The notes: generated by a model not told the origin, from the sequence alone. A stretch of 64,000 nt of DNA from Tupaia tana (GCA_026018925.1 JAKSZU010000006.1:190599449-190663448), one strand, 5' to 3'. Positions 1 to 12,429 are shown, numbered from the stretch's first letter. A program made the numbers and translations.

Positions 1-104
1 TAGTTCCCATGATCCTACATACCAATCAAATAACATGAAAAGTTTCTAAGTTATGCAGTCCAGCTCATAAAGATACTAGCTAAATAAAATTGTTAAATAG
101 CTTC

Positions 105-205
105 AAATATTTTTCAATATTTTTAATATTTTTAAAAATATTAAAAATATTTCAATATTTTTAATATTTTTAAAAATTTTGAAAAATATTTAAATATTTT
201 TCTAA
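105..205. repeat. AT-rich self-complementary minisatellite-like tract
   Basis: Repeats of AATATTTTT-type units appear in both orientations, including the palindrome AATATTTTTAAAAATATT. The tract is nearly all A and T. Confidence 0.75.
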
Positions 206-723
206 AAGAAATATATTTAAGAACTTCTCACCTTGACATGTGTCATGCATTGGTTTTGTTAGTAACACATCTTACTTGGTAGAGTTTGGCTTAGGTGTTT
301 TTGAAAAACAATTCAGGTTTTAACCTGGAGCTCAATTTCACTCCTGCCACTGATCTCAGGTTAATTTTTCCCAAGATAAAACATTCCAGTCATTGTACCT
401 AATGGGCTGCTTGTTGCCAACTAATAATTACTTAAGTTACCAAGTATCATCAAGGGAAAGTTCTTTCAGGAACTCTTGAGAACTATAAAGATTTACATAC
501 TCAGATATCTGGCATTTCTCAATCCGATTTTGGGACTATTTCAAATCTTTATTAGAAGGTATACAGACTAGCACATGACAATTTCCTGTTTTGCAGATTT
601 CATAAATTACCATATCTCTAATTACAGTGAGAAACAGGCTTCCTGTCACCAACTGCAAAACTTAACTTTTCCTTCTGATTTCCTTCTGATGAAGCAGTCA
701 TTGCATGATTTACTTACAACAGC

Positions 724-726
<3 letters not shown>

Positions 727-765
<39 letters not shown>
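727..765. repeat. (TA)n microsatellite
   Basis: About 19 uninterrupted TA units. Confidence 0.97.
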
Positions 766-768
<3 letters not shown>

Positions 769-2190
769 AAATGTGTTCTAATTGATTCAAAAGCAAATTT
801 TACTTAAATTATATGCATCAGTTATAATAGAGTTACTGCTAATTTATTTATCATAAGTACACTTTTAGAGCCATTAAATCTTAGGTTGATATTATGAGGG
901 TATCTGCTGTAGTCTGTGATAGATGGACATATAGCCACATGTTTTGGAAAAGCCAAGGGAAGTCTAAAGAGTGCTTAATAATTACAAAGGCCTTTTTAAC
1001 TGGAGTAGATCTTTCTCATACTCATCAATTTCCTTTTATGTTATAAATCACCTAACATGAACTATTCTAATTTTGAATTTCTGACAAATGCATGGGACAA
1101 TGTTACATTACAGAAATTTTGTCTTCTAACAAGGTTTAACAAAATTTCCAGCGACTTCTCAGTCCCCAAATTTTATTAACTAAAACACCATGGAATCATA
1201 TCTCACAACCAAGGACTCCAAACTGCTCTACAGTGACATTCTAGTTTCTAAATTTTTAGAAATATTTCCAGACTGCTGTTCAGACATATTCACTTTTAAA
1301 AGACTTGTTACCTCAAAAGCATAATCTTATATAAAGACAATCACGTTCACAAATGGAAACTGAATACCCATAGAGGTTAATCATCTGAACCAATTATTAA
1401 ATGTCCATAATGAATATCAAATGAATTGGTACTTCATTAAATACCTCTTTGACTTTTATATGAGAAACAATGGTTTCACTCTGACTTTTAGAAATGCTTT
1501 CAGTTTGTTGAAAACATATCTAGGTTCTAATACTTTTATTCTTCATGTTGAACAAAAATCTGGTTAAAAAATATCCATCAACGTTTGAGATTCAGTCACA
1601 GAACATTCTATATTTTTGGATCTATGATGAAAAGAGTCTCTAAAAACTATAGTCTTCCAATTAAACATTACCACAATAAGAACATTAAAAATGATGGACC
1701 CTGATTATAAATATAAAATATTTTAACTTGACTTCATTCCTTTTATTTATATGAAACTGAAATAAAGAGCCTAAAAAGTTTGTATTCCCAAATACTTTGT
1801 GACTATGTATTATTTTCAAATTTCCTGAAGACAATTTCTTAAATTTTAAAAGTAAATACTTTTAAAGTTTAGAAAAAAAGTATCTGGTTGGGTAGGATTT
1901 AATTGATGTCTAAATCCACATAATTGTCTGTCTTCTTAAATTTTGGATTACATTAATGTCAATCAGGTCTTTATAAGATAATCACTTTTATATAGCATCA
2001 GTTTGTATCACATGATGAATGGAGAATAAAATAGTTTCTATGTTACAAGTTTGGGATAATTTCAGTTTACAGAATTAAATAAATAACTGTATTGCAGGAC
2101 CACAATATGCCATGGCCTGTTCTGGGCCTGATAACATACTAGTGGCTAGAGATACATGGGTCCACCTTTAAGCTTTATACTTTGTGTTTT

Positions 2191-2452
2191 CTTTTCTTTT
2201 TTTTTTTTTTTTTTTTGCCTTTGGCTATGTGTATGCTTACCGGAGAGAGAGAGACAGTGAGAAGGAAAGTGAGAACTCACTCCCCGGGGAATGGCCACAC
2301 CGCAATCCCTTCCCTCCATTCCCCTCCTGGGATCTTGGGATCTGTGTACACATTCCCAGAGTAATTTTGAAGTCACCAGATCCAGGACTCAAACCGTGTG
2401 GTTGGCCATGTGGAAGTCCAGAGACATTACTGTGTGCCATCTGCTAGACCCA
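2191..2452 (-). mobile_element. tRNA-derived SINE, long form
   Basis: T-run on + then GA-rich part, the CCATTC/GGATCTTGGG core and a degenerate tRNA head ending at CATCTGCTAGACCC. It is diverged and lies in RASSF9 intron 1. Confidence 0.85.
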
Positions 2453-5098
2453 CACTTTGTGTTTTCTAAAGGAGTTTATTTCTCATAGTCTGAAGTATCA
2501 TTTGCATCCTGTTTGTCTCTAGAAATCTCAAGTATTTATTTATTGTGAGAACAATTACAGTACTATTTCATGAAATTTAATCTTGGGTAGTTATGTATCA
2601 TTCCAAGAGTGAACAAAAGGAAAAAACAGGCAGAGATTAAGATGCAAAAAAATTCAGTGAAAAAATTCTCTTGAAATTTTGTGATCTCAAATTAATATTT
2701 CTTCTAGCAATTAGTATTTTTTCCTACTGATAAAAGCTCAATTATGCTGAAGTTCTCTTTATTTACCTCATATATCACTGGGCATACAAATTTATTATTC
2801 AAATTCTACCTTTACATTCTACAAGAAAGGATAGAAAGACAGACAATAGATTGACTGATGTGGGGAATGCATTGGCTTTTATCTGGTAACTGTGTTATCA
2901 TCAATCACATTATCTCTGAAAAAATAAATCACTCATCATTTAAGGAAAGTTATTTGTTTTCTGTATGTTGAATCACTCAAATCATTATGGGACATGGTAA
3001 ACAAAAATAAACATACTCATGTAATTAATTTGTTACCTATATATATATTCACTTCTGAGAAGGTGAAAAATAAAATAAAACAAAATGATCTTATATATTA
3101 CATACTAAATATAAAAATATTAATTTCATTTCAGTAGGCCATATGATTTATTCACTTAAGGAATTTAATTAATTGAAAATACCTGTATTTTTATGCCCTC
3201 AACCATTGCTGTGTTTCACATTCTTTAATGGATCAAAAAATACAAATCTTTAATTATTATAGTAATTTAAATACATCCTCATAGTTCCCACCTTTGCCAA
3301 AACAATTGGATTGATAAGATATCACCTTCAGGCAACATTCATTTTCTTAAAAATCTTCCAAAACTACTAAATTGCCTAATTAAAAAAATTTTCTTTCCAC
3401 TTCTTCGTAACTTTGTATAGACAATGTAATATTATAAAAAGAGGTTTTATACTCACCTCCTTGAATGAAAGCAAACTTTATGGGTTGAGTAGATGGTAGA
3501 GTGGCCAAACTGATGTAATGAAAGTGGAGAATGTACTTCCCTGAGGGAAACTTACAGGGGTGCATGGAAAACTTTATTGCATTGTTACATGGCATGCAAG
3601 TGACAGATTTCTTAAATCCCCCGCCCCCAAATAAAAAACAACTACATGGGTAGTATGCCAGAAACACCACTTGTTGTATAAAATCATGAACTTTTCCAAA
3701 GTCATTTTTTATAGATTTTGGTGACATTCAACAAATGCCAAAATAACGCTACAAAAATAATGCTACAGAAAGTCATTTTACAAATGGGGGGGGGGAATGC
3801 TACTGGAATATGTTTTTAATACATCCCCACTATTAAAATATAAAACTGATTTTGACAATCATCATTAACATATTTTTAAGAACACTCAAGCTACTTTAAC
3901 ATACATTTTCACTAATTATAAAAGCTATATTTGTTACATAGTATCAAATTCTTAGCAAATAAAAAACGCTTTAGAAAGTTTTACAGTTTTATTATTGTTT
4001 TAGGTGCTTAAGGAGTTTTAGTTAACTAAATCATAAGTATACTTGAGATAAACTAAAATAGAATTTTTCAGGCAGACATCTGTGCACAACATAAAGTATG
4101 GGGATTTACTTTAAAGTTGTATCACTCTATATTGTCATGCAGGCAGTTTAAAATAATTATATCATTTCCTACCATGTAATTGTATCCTTTCAAATTTACA
4201 CTAAGCAAATTACAAGTACAAACAGGCATGATTGAGTCAAGGGGGTGGAAAAGCCCCATGCTGAAAGAAATATATTTTAAAAAGCCCATGTCCAAAATTA
4301 TCTTCATAATTTGGCATAAAAATGTAATATTTAAGGTGCAAATAAAATATTAATAAGACTGAAATACATGCATGTACTGGCCCAAAAAAAATCTGTGTAC
4401 ATTTGTGTGTGCTTTAAGTACAGCTATTTATACTATGAGCACTGCAAGCTTAAACTAATAAGTTAAATCAAAGTCAAATAGTAATAATAAGGAAGAAAGA
4501 AGACAGCCATGTGAAACTCCCTATAGATCCTAAAAACCACCTAAAATTCTCAGATTGTTGTTAGAATCAGTTCATACAAAGTTTCTCTACAGAGTATTTT
4601 CACTATGGGAACTTTCCAGGCTTCAGACGCGCTCTATGCTCAGGGGAGCCATCGCACTGTTTCCGGATTCTATCAGCAGCTGTGTTTTTCAATCTAATTA
4701 GTGACTATAAATTACAGTTAAATCTTCATCAAAATGTTAACTCTTTCTTTAATATCCTACAGTTCTGTTTGAAACAAAATGAATGTTGGCATCCTATCAC
4801 CTTCAAATGTACAGGCACTAAAAAAGAATTGGTTCATGAGGCTAGTTGTGGAACCAGAACTGATCAAAGGGGAGAAAGAAGTCAAAAAAATGATATTCCT
4901 TATCATCTGGAATTCTTGCCATTTCCTGATACTGGCTTCATCAATACTGGAACAATATCCTTACTATCGAAGTGTTCAGACTGAACCTAAGTCCCTAGGT
5001 CCTTTGTTCCCCGAAAGCAATCTCCATCATAATCCAAGCGCAGCAAAACACATACTTTCACACGTAATAAACCCAAGTACACACACACTCGACCTTAC
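2453..5098. other. RASSF9 intron 1, right part
   Basis: Unique AT-rich sequence without SINEs. It includes a run of ten G at about 3,787-3,796. The last few hundred bases before exon 1 are less AT-rich. Open frames at 3,380-3,727 (-) and 4,779-5,291 (+) have no recognisable homology and the latter overlaps RASSF9 exon 1 antisense. Confidence 0.65.
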
Positions 5099-5145
5099 CT
5101 ATTTTTATGCCGAGTTTTCAGTAAGTTTCTTCCAAAGGGAGCCAT
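5099..5145 (-). CDS. RASSF9: RASSF9 coding exon 1 (partial gene)
   Basis: Read on the - strand, ATG at 5,145-5,143 opens MAPFGRNLLKTRHKN and two bases of an Arg codon, followed at 5,098 by a consensus donor (AG before GTAAGG). This matches the N terminus of RASSF9 (PAMCI) as I remember it, whose next residues (RS...) start exon 2. The start context GACCATGG is strong. RASSF9 is a Ras-association-domain protein, linked to recycling endosomes and binding of peptidylglycine alpha-amidating monooxygenase. The RA domain and the rest of the protein are in an exon beyond the left edge of the window. Its position upstream of and divergent from NTS agrees with the gene order I recall in human. Confidence 0.9.
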
Positions 5146-5540
5146 GGTCTACCCGGCAACAGAGAGCGTATCTCAGTGATCTGGGGGTAAGGGTCAGAGT
5201 ATCTGGATTTCTGGGTGTAGGGAGGAGGGTGGAAGCTTCCTCTTCACCTCCTCAGATGTTCCTGGCTTGCAGCTCATTAGTAGCCGGCTGAGAGAGTTGC
5301 TGGAAGTTGTGCAACTACTGCCTAACTTTGAACTGCGGGATTGTTGTGGCTGCTGCACCTTTGGAGACCTGCCCAGCTCCAGCCTCTAAGAAGGCGTTTG
5401 GAAGCAGGAAAAAGAAAAAAAAAAAAGAGAGAGAGAGAGAGAGACAGAGAGAGTGAGAGGAAGGGAGGGGGACTCTATTGTGTTCTGTAGTTATTTGCAG
5501 ACCAGCTAAACTTTCAGAACTGCCAACCCCACAGGCATGG
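5146..5540 (-). promoter_or_regulatory. RASSF9: RASSF9 5' UTR and likely core promoter
   Basis: This segment lies directly upstream of the RASSF9 start codon and is richer in G and C than the surrounding introns, but it is not a strong CpG island. It contains a purine simple repeat (A then GA, 5,408-5,465). No TATA box could be placed with confidence, so the transcription start is unknown. The call rests on its position relative to the start codon. Confidence 0.5.
5408..5465. repeat. Purine simple repeat, A then (GA)n
   Basis: An A-run is followed by GAGAGA and GACAGAGAGAGTGAG units, within the likely RASSF9 5' region. Confidence 0.9.
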
Positions 5541-6892
5541 TAATACCCAGGGAATGGAAATTTCACTTGATTTGGAAACCCCCTTCCCCCACTTTCAACA
5601 CTCAACCACAGGAGGTGAACTGAACACACATAAAAGGATTAAAAGTAAATACCACTCCTCACCCCCACCTCCCAGCCAGCTGGAGTCTGTGAAAAGTAAT
5701 CTGATAGTGGTAAGCAGGAGAGGGCCAAGAACTCTTTGCCTTCCTATGTGATACAAAAATCCCCTGCCCTAGGTGTTGGTGCCTGAAAATAGTTGAAGGA
5801 AGAGCAAAGCTGGAGTCTGAATCAGGGCGGATTCGGTGAACACTTGGGTGTTTAAAACTCTTACATCAAAATAATAAGTGCTTCCCCCGACTCCCCTCAT
5901 CCACACTTTTCAGTTCCTTTTCCAAAAATTGTAGGACCTGAAGGCCCAAAAGACTCCAGGGCTGACTGATCACAGCATTCTTGTTTAGCTGCAACCCGCT
6001 GGGTTTTGTGCTGGACTCCCAAGCAGCTTTGGCATTTCCTGGGCCTGTAGGGTCCTGGGAGTTCCAGAGGAAACGTGATCTGGAGGAAAAGTGATCTGTC
6101 TGCTCTCTGCCCTTCAAATAGTAAAGCAAGAGAGGACACACCTAGAGGATTTCACGGAACTCGAAGTGTGTAGTGGAGGTTGAGAGGTTGGTGGCTTGCC
6201 CTGGTTCCAGGAGAGCTTGAACCTACGACCCCAGAAGGACAGAGCTGGGCGAGTGGACCCGGATGTGTGCGCTCTGGCACAGTGCTCCAGACCTGCGATG
6301 CCGTGGGAAAGCTCTGTGTAGGGGCAAGGACCTGGAGACTTTTCCCAGAACTTTTCTAGGATTTCACCCCACTAACACCAACCCACCCTCACCCTCCACC
6401 CTGCCAAGCTTCTAATCCTCTGATTCCACACTAGCCCATGTGGGAAGGAGGGGAAGCTGGTGGGTTTGGCCTTGGCAAAGAACATGAATGGCTCATGCTT
6501 TCTCTGAGAGCCACCCCAAGGACAGCAACACTAGGTGACCTGGAAGGTTTCTGTAATTTTTATATGCGCTGATTTGTGCAGGAATCACAGCACTCACAGA
6601 AATCATTTTTTCCCCCTTCCTTACCATCATAATTGTTTTCTAGTTCTCTATACTTTCTGTATATTTTATATGTACAGATAAATATATGTGTTTTATGTAT
6701 ATTATTTTATTACTTATTTTATTATTTGATATTTTTCTTCATAATTTTGTATAAGGTATTATATATAATACCTGTGTATATATACATACAACCTAAATCA
6801 TAAATTTTTTAAAACTCACAATAGCCAATGTTATAATTCAGCTACCTTTTTATATTTCTAGGAGTAGGATAATGTAAAAATATGTGCTCATC
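5541..6892. other. Upstream region of RASSF9, no gene seen
   Basis: The part to about 6,540 is mixed-composition unique sequence with C-rich and G-rich patches and no SINE, fitting a proximal regulatory region for RASSF9. From 6,600 to 6,860 it turns strongly AT-rich with TATATA runs. Short open frames here have no recognisable protein. Confidence 0.5.
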
Positions 6893-7156
6893 TCGGGACC
6901 AGCAAATGATGTAATTGTTACATTGCTGGACTCCCATACAGTCCACAGCAGTTCATGTCCCAGACCTGGTGACTTAAAACCCACACCAGGCACATGTGTG
7001 CCCAAAATCCCCAGAGGAGAATGGAGGAGAAGGTATTAGAGTGACCATCCCCATGGGAAGGAGAGGGGTGATTCATTTTCTGTCTCTATCTCACTCTGTC
7101 TCTCTGGTGAGTACATGTGCCATATAGCAAAAAGCTCTCTCTTAAAGAAAAAAAGT
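6893..7156 (+). mobile_element. tRNA-derived SINE, long form
   Basis: Starts GGGACCAGCAAATGATGTAATTG, has the GGAGAATGGAGGAGAAGG core and a CT-rich end followed by an A-rich tail. The B box is degenerate, so it is not young. Confidence 0.9.
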
Positions 7157-7239
7157 GCCCATCTTAAAATTTATCTACGGTCATTGGTGCCAGAGGAAGC
7201 TGTTAAGAGAGCAATAGTAGTTATAGCATATAAACATAC

Positions 7240-7300
7240 ACAAAAATGCACATGTATATACACACACACAGGCATATAAATATATATACATATATATAGG
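7240..7300. repeat. CA/TA-rich simple repeat
   Basis: Alternating CA and TA runs. Confidence 0.8.
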
Positions 7301-7449
7301 TTACAAGCTATGTAGAAGTATATAAGTACTTTACATTCCATATAAATTACATAATCCTGGATATACTTTTATTTTAGTTCTTGATTTCATTTTTATGAAT
7401 GCTAGTATATCCAAAAAATTGCAACTATTATGGAAGTTAGCCTAATTAT

Positions 7450-7712
7450 TTATTATTTTTTTTAGAGAGTTTTCTTGGCTATAGGGTGCATACACTTGCC
7501 AGAAAGACAGAGAGAGACAGAGAGACAGAAAGTGAGAAATCACCCCCCAGGGGGAATGACCACAATCCCTTCTCCTCCATTCTCCTCTCAGGATCTTGGG
7601 CATGCATGCACACACACACAGCGTGAGTTTAAGCCACCAGGTCTAGGGCTCGAACCGTGGTCGACTACATGGAAGTCCAGCGACATAGCCATTACACTAT
7701 CTGCTGATTCCC
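7450..7712 (-). mobile_element. tRNA-derived SINE, long form
   Basis: Reverse copy: T-rich edge, TTGGCTATAGGGTGC, (GA)-rich part, CTTCTCCTCCATTCTCCT core, B box complement CTCGAACCG, ending at CTGCTGATTCCC. Confidence 0.92.
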
Positions 7713-8301
7713 AAGAAGTTTGCCTAATTATTCAAAATTAGTCAAAATATAATCCCCTAAAGCTATACTGTTTACTCATTAATATCATGAATACAGTCAA
7801 CTTGTAAAAATTTTTGCACTTACTTATAATCCTTGTTTCTTGTATTTTTGATCCTCTGTCCTTATAAATATTATTTATTTATGTTTGTTTATTGCAATTT
7901 TCAATTAAAAAAATTAATGGAAAAAGAGGAAACAATACTACATCTTTATTAGCATAATCTTAGGTTGTCTTTTAAGTTATCACAAATGAGTCTCATGTAA
8001 GGTTTTATTTTTCCTCACATAAAATATCCTATGAATGTTTTTCATGAGAAACTCTTTGATGTGTAAGGATTAAATACAAAGGTATTTATACATATTAAAT
8101 ATGTACAATTTTTATGTGTCAATTATACTTCAATAAAGCTAGAGAGAAAAACATAAAGGGTTAATGTCCCTCAGATATTAAACCTGAAAGGAAAAGAAAA
8201 AAACATGGACGCTAACACGTAACATAAGAAAAATTTTTTAAAAAGCCAACAACAATATTAAAAGAAAATAACAAAACCATGTTGTTAAAAGTTCCCTTTC
8301 A
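7713..8301. other. Intergenic, no gene seen
   Basis: AT-rich sequence with no recognised element apart from the A-rich stretch 8,150-8,290. Confidence 0.6.
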
Positions 8302-8462
8302 GGCCCACAGGTGGCATGGTTGTTAAGGATACTAGACTCCCACATGGTTGATCGTGGTTCGAATCCTGGACTTACAGGCTTGCTTTCTCACTTTCTCTCT
8401 CTCTCACTCTGTCCCTTTCTGATCAAATTTAAATAAATAAATAAATTTAAATAAAATAATTC
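8302..8462 (+). mobile_element. tRNA-derived SINE, short form
   Basis: A tRNA-like head (GGCATGGTTGTTAAGG; B box GGTTCGAATCC) is joined directly to the CTTTCTCACTTTCTCTCT part, so the central 130 bp of the long form is absent. The tail is (AAAT)n. Confidence 0.85.
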
Positions 8463-9686
8463 TAAAGAAAAGTTCCCTTTCACTGGAAACTGTAAGCCTA
8501 TAACTAAATTGAAATGTGATTTTATTTTGTATCTATCAAATTGGCTGATTTTTTTGTGTGTGTGTGACAATGTTCTACTTTGTCAGTGTAATGGTCAGAG
8601 TACACTACACTGTATGAGTAGTATAGATTGGATTGTTGTTAAAAAATATAAATGTGGTTATTATGTACAGTACGACCTTCAAAATAGTCAAACTCTTACT
8701 CAAGTTTTTTTAATAAGATTTTTTCCCCAAGGAAATAACAAGTGTCACCAAAGGTTTATGTTCATTAATGTACATATTGAGAACTAAATGAAATAATGCA
8801 TACAAAGTGTTGATACGGAATCTAAATACAATTTTCATTATGTGGTAGAGAGTGTTAAGGAAAATGTTCTCAAACTTAAAAATAAGGCAAGAGATTGTAA
8901 TCAGATGGCCTTTCACTGGAGCTTTATTTGATGGTCCTTCTCAAACATTACCCAATTCTTTGGAATAATGCATTCTTTTTTACTACTGCATAGTGATATG
9001 CTGAAACTCGTTGAAAGAAATGATAAGTTGTAAAAAATAGTTTAAGTTGCTAATGCATTTATTCAAGAGCAAAGCAAATAATTTTTGTCTAATAGGAAAA
9101 ACATGGTTATGGTTTTATTGCCTTGCAGGACATCAACTAATTTTATATCTCACTTAATTTTATCTCAAAATTCTGTCTTAAATTTATATATTTATAAAAC
9201 AATCTTTCCTATACTCTTCTGGACCAACTTTGCATTGTTCTGCATCATTCATTTATGAGTTAAGTCAATTTTGGGGCACTTTCTCACTATTTGTATAAAG
9301 TTTTACATTCTAGCTTTTTAACATGATACTTTGCAAACCTATAAGAATGAATCAGTCTTTTTCTGGACCAATAAGAAGTCTTCATAAGATAAAGATGGTT
9401 ATTCATCTGTAGAATTTTTACTTTACTTAAAACATAAAATGTATAAAGAGGATTTTTATGATAGAAAACAAAATGCCTTTTAGCTCCTTTCTGAGTATGA
9501 AGTTCAGCTAAAGTAAATTAAAAAATACATTTCCTTACATATTTAGATTATTATATCAAAATTAATATGGAAGGTAGTATAATAATAACAAAAAGAATAA
9601 ATGAATATCATCAATTAAATGAAGATTATTTAATCAGCGGTTGAGTTGAGAGCAAAAGTTTAATAGTGTTAAAACATATTCTGGAA
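8463..9686. other. Intergenic, no gene seen
   Basis: AT-rich sequence. The open frames 8,509-8,787 (+) and 8,710-8,916 (-) overlap each other and resemble nothing known. No repeat family was recognised. Confidence 0.55.
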
Positions 9687-9948
9687 GGGATCAGCAGTTA
9701 GTGTAATGGCTATGTCACTGGACTCCCATGTAGTCGACCGCAGTTCGAGTCCTGGACCCGGTGGCTTGAACTCACGCTGGGCGCATGTGCGTACATGCCC
9801 AAGATCCCGAGAGGAGAATGGAAGAGAAGGGATTGCGATATGGCCATCCCCCCTGGGGTGTGATTTCTTGCTTTCTGTCTCTGTCACTCTCTGTCTCTCT
9901 GGCTAGCTCGTGCACCCTATAGCAAAAACCTCTCAAAATAAAAAAATT
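9687..9948 (+). mobile_element. tRNA-derived SINE, long form, young type
   Basis: A box TTAGTGTAATGGC and B box GTTCGAGTCC are clear. CpG sites are retained in the head and the A tail is short. Confidence 0.95.
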
Positions 9949-10042
9949 CTGATATAAAATATATCACTTATTCATCTAGTTTATTTTTAAAGCACAGGTC
10001 CAGCCTATGTTTATATTAGTTTTCTTCAGTAAAAGAAGTCTT

Positions 10043-10132
10043 GGGACCAGCAGTTGGCGTAATGGCTATGTTGCTGGACTCCCATGTAGTTGACCACAGT
10101 TCGAGTCCCGGACCCAGTGACTTAAACTCACA

Positions 10133-10169
<37 letters not shown>

Positions 10170-10319
10170 CCCAAGATCCTGAGAGGAGAATGGAGGAGAA
10201 GGGATTGTGGCGTGGCCATCCTCCCTGGGCAGTGATTTCTCACTTTCTGTCTCTCTGTCTCTCTCTTTCTGGCGAGCACATACGCCCTATAGCAAAAACC
10301 TCTCCAAAAACAAACAAAA
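10043..10319 (+). mobile_element. tRNA-derived SINE, long form, with target duplication
   Basis: The copy has the B box GTTCGAGTCC and an internal (GT)n expansion at 10,136-10,166 in place of the usual GCGTGTGCGTG. Flanks AAAAGAAGTCTT (10,031) and AAAAGAAGTCCT (10,320) form a target-site duplication with one mismatch. Confidence 0.96.
10136..10166. repeat. (GT)n microsatellite inside a SINE
   Basis: About 14 GT units that replace the GCGTGTGCGTG segment of the SINE. Confidence 0.95.
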
Positions 10320-10477
10320 AAAAGAAGTCCTGATTCCCTTTCTAATAACTAAATTTCAGAATTATCTAGGTTGATCTTACGCATGCACAGATTTAAGAGC
10401 AGTCTTGACATACTCTCTTAACCATTTCCATGAATTTCAATTACATGATAATATTAATCTTTTAAATGTACCATTTT

Positions 10478-10733
10478 GGCACCAGATGGTGGTGTGATGG
10501 TTAAGGCACCTCAATCCCATACTGCTGACTTCACGGTTTATGTTCTGGATTCAATCGCTTGAAAAACATGTTGGGTGCTTGTGTATGCAGACCCAAAATC
10601 CAGAGAGGAGAATGGAGGAGGCATTGCAGTGTGTCTGTCCTCCCTGGGGTGGAGAATGGGGATTTCTCTCTCTCTTTTTTTCTATCGAGTACATGCACCC
10701 TATAGTAAACAAACAAACAAAAAAAAAACACTC
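10478..10733 (+). mobile_element. tRNA-derived SINE, long form, older subfamily
   Basis: Head GGCACCAGATGGTGGTGTGATGGTTAAGG with the GGTTAAGG variant of the A box, GAGAGGAGAATGGAGGAG core, CT part and (AAAC)n tail. It completes a run of three + copies within 1.05 kb. Confidence 0.9.
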
Positions 10734-10924
10734 TGAAGATTGATGTTTGTGTCCCAGGTCTACCTGAACATGTGGGCCATGCCCACCAGCATACCTGGAT
10801 CCTGGCTGGCTGCCAGGCTTGGCGAAGATTGCAGCATGAAGACACTATTGAGGGTGCCTGTCTTTCTCTGTCTCAGGAAATCAATAAATAAACTTGGAAA
10901 GGAAGAAAGAAAAAGATACCACTC

Positions 10925-11060
10925 TCATTTCCAGTGTAAATCCTTTTAGATTCTTTCAGAATTCAGCACTAGCTCTCTAGCGTGGCATTCAAATCTCTAT
11001 GTTATTTAACTTTTCTGACTTAGCTTCAGCTTATATGACTCACTAAGAGGCTGGCAGATA
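10925..11060 (+). mobile_element. Ancient L2-like fragment
   Basis: CTCTAGCGTGGCATTCAAATCTC resembles the L2 3' region (AGCATGGCATTCAAGGCCCT as I recall it). Highly diverged. Confidence 0.4.
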
Positions 11061-11189
11061 TGGCATGAGAGTTTAGTACATGAGTTGGAGAGTAAAAAAA
11101 CAGGTATCCATGTCACAGTTCGGTCAGTTCCTAGTAGTGACTAGGATTTACTCCGTCACCCTCAGTTTTCTGATCTGAACATTAAAGAA

Positions 11190-11208
11190 AATAATAATAA
11201 TAATAATA
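11190..11208. repeat. (AAT)n microsatellite
   Basis: About six AAT units. Confidence 0.85.
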
Positions 11209-11801
11209 CATCATCATTATCTCATTACATATAAATTTAAACATATATTTTTCTTAAAAGAAAAAAAAACTATCTTAAACAGATTCCTATTACCAGAAAC
11301 TCTTATTACCAGACATTTACTCTTCACATTTTAATGATTAAATTGGCTTACTGGCATAATTATCACAGGCATCTGTGCCACTTAGAGCCAGTTTTCCCTG
11401 GGGCCTGCATAAAAAGAACAGCAGAGCTGAAATTCCACGTCTTGGATTACACACAGGTACTTGACTGAGAGCCAACTTGTCACCACTTACATGGTAATCT
11501 GGAGGACATAACATACTGGGTAGCTTACTATCATCGACTAGTTTATCCAATTGGTTCAACACCCCACTCTCAGTTTAGGAGAAAATAGTAAGATGCAGAG
11601 TCTGTTTTGTTTGGACAAAAGAGAAAAATCTCATAAATAACTAGAGCTGGCCAGAAGGGTGTACCAGTAACAGGTGAGAATCACTGGAAAGTCAGGATGA
11701 GGCCAAGGGGTACTATGCAAAACAGCTGTTACAGCAGAAGGTAGAAAATCCCCAAAAAGTTAGTGGAGAGTAAATGGTTAAACTGGATTCAGGAGCTGCC
11801 A

Positions 11802-11830
11802 TTATTATTATTATTATTGCTATTATTATC
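11802..11830. repeat. (ATT)n microsatellite
   Basis: ATT units with one GCT interruption. Confidence 0.85.
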
Positions 11831-12429
11831 ACCTGCAGTTAATATCTCCTTCTGTAATTCTTTCCTATCGGATTTACTCACAATAGTAGAAATCATATTT
11901 GAAAATTGGAATAGATGTGGCTTTTCGTACAAAGCCTTTTAAATAGTGGATGTAGGTGTAATGCTTATGAAATAACCTCAGAAGTTTTAAGAATGGGAAA
12001 AAATAACAATCTTGTACAACATAAAAAAAGCCCAGAATCAGAGATTCTATTTCAACTCTGGGATTCTATGACAACAATGTTCTTCTGATTTGCCATCCAA
12101 GTGTGGAGCGGCACTCCTAAGCTTTGTAGGACTTACAGACTCAGGTGTCTAGTTAGTCATCTAGCGTCTACTGGTGGTTCTATTGAACATAGCTTTTAAT
12201 TAATTAAGTCCAGTATTTGAAGAGCTCACTGATTGGGTGTTGGCCACATATCTGTGTCCTAAATAAAAGGCCACATTTCTTCACTCAGTTGCTAACTCTA
12301 ATAAAGTGACAAATTCATATAAAGCTGACTACAATTAGAAATTGCACAGCTACAAAGTTCTGAAAGCCATGAAACACAGATACTTTAATAAAACGATACT
12401 TTAACTATGTGTGTGTAAGTTTATATGGG

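Larger units (their letters stand above)
1..2190. other. RASSF9 intron 1, left part
   Basis: AT-rich non-coding sequence between the RASSF9 donor and the window edge. It holds a self-complementary AT tract (about 105-205) and a (TA)n array (727-765). I saw no exon and no SINE in this stretch. Confidence 0.7.
11060..12420. other. Intergenic, no gene seen
   Basis: Mostly unique sequence. About 11,080-11,190 loosely resembles a MIR and runs into (AAT)n at 11,190-11,208. A (TTA)n tract lies at 11,802-11,830. The reverse open frame 11,338-11,562 has no recognisable protein. Confidence 0.55.

Noticed and set aside
4779-5291. 170-residue forward open frame, the second longest in the window
   Set aside because: It overlaps RASSF9 exon 1 antisense, has no recognisable domain, and its composition fits non-coding sequence.
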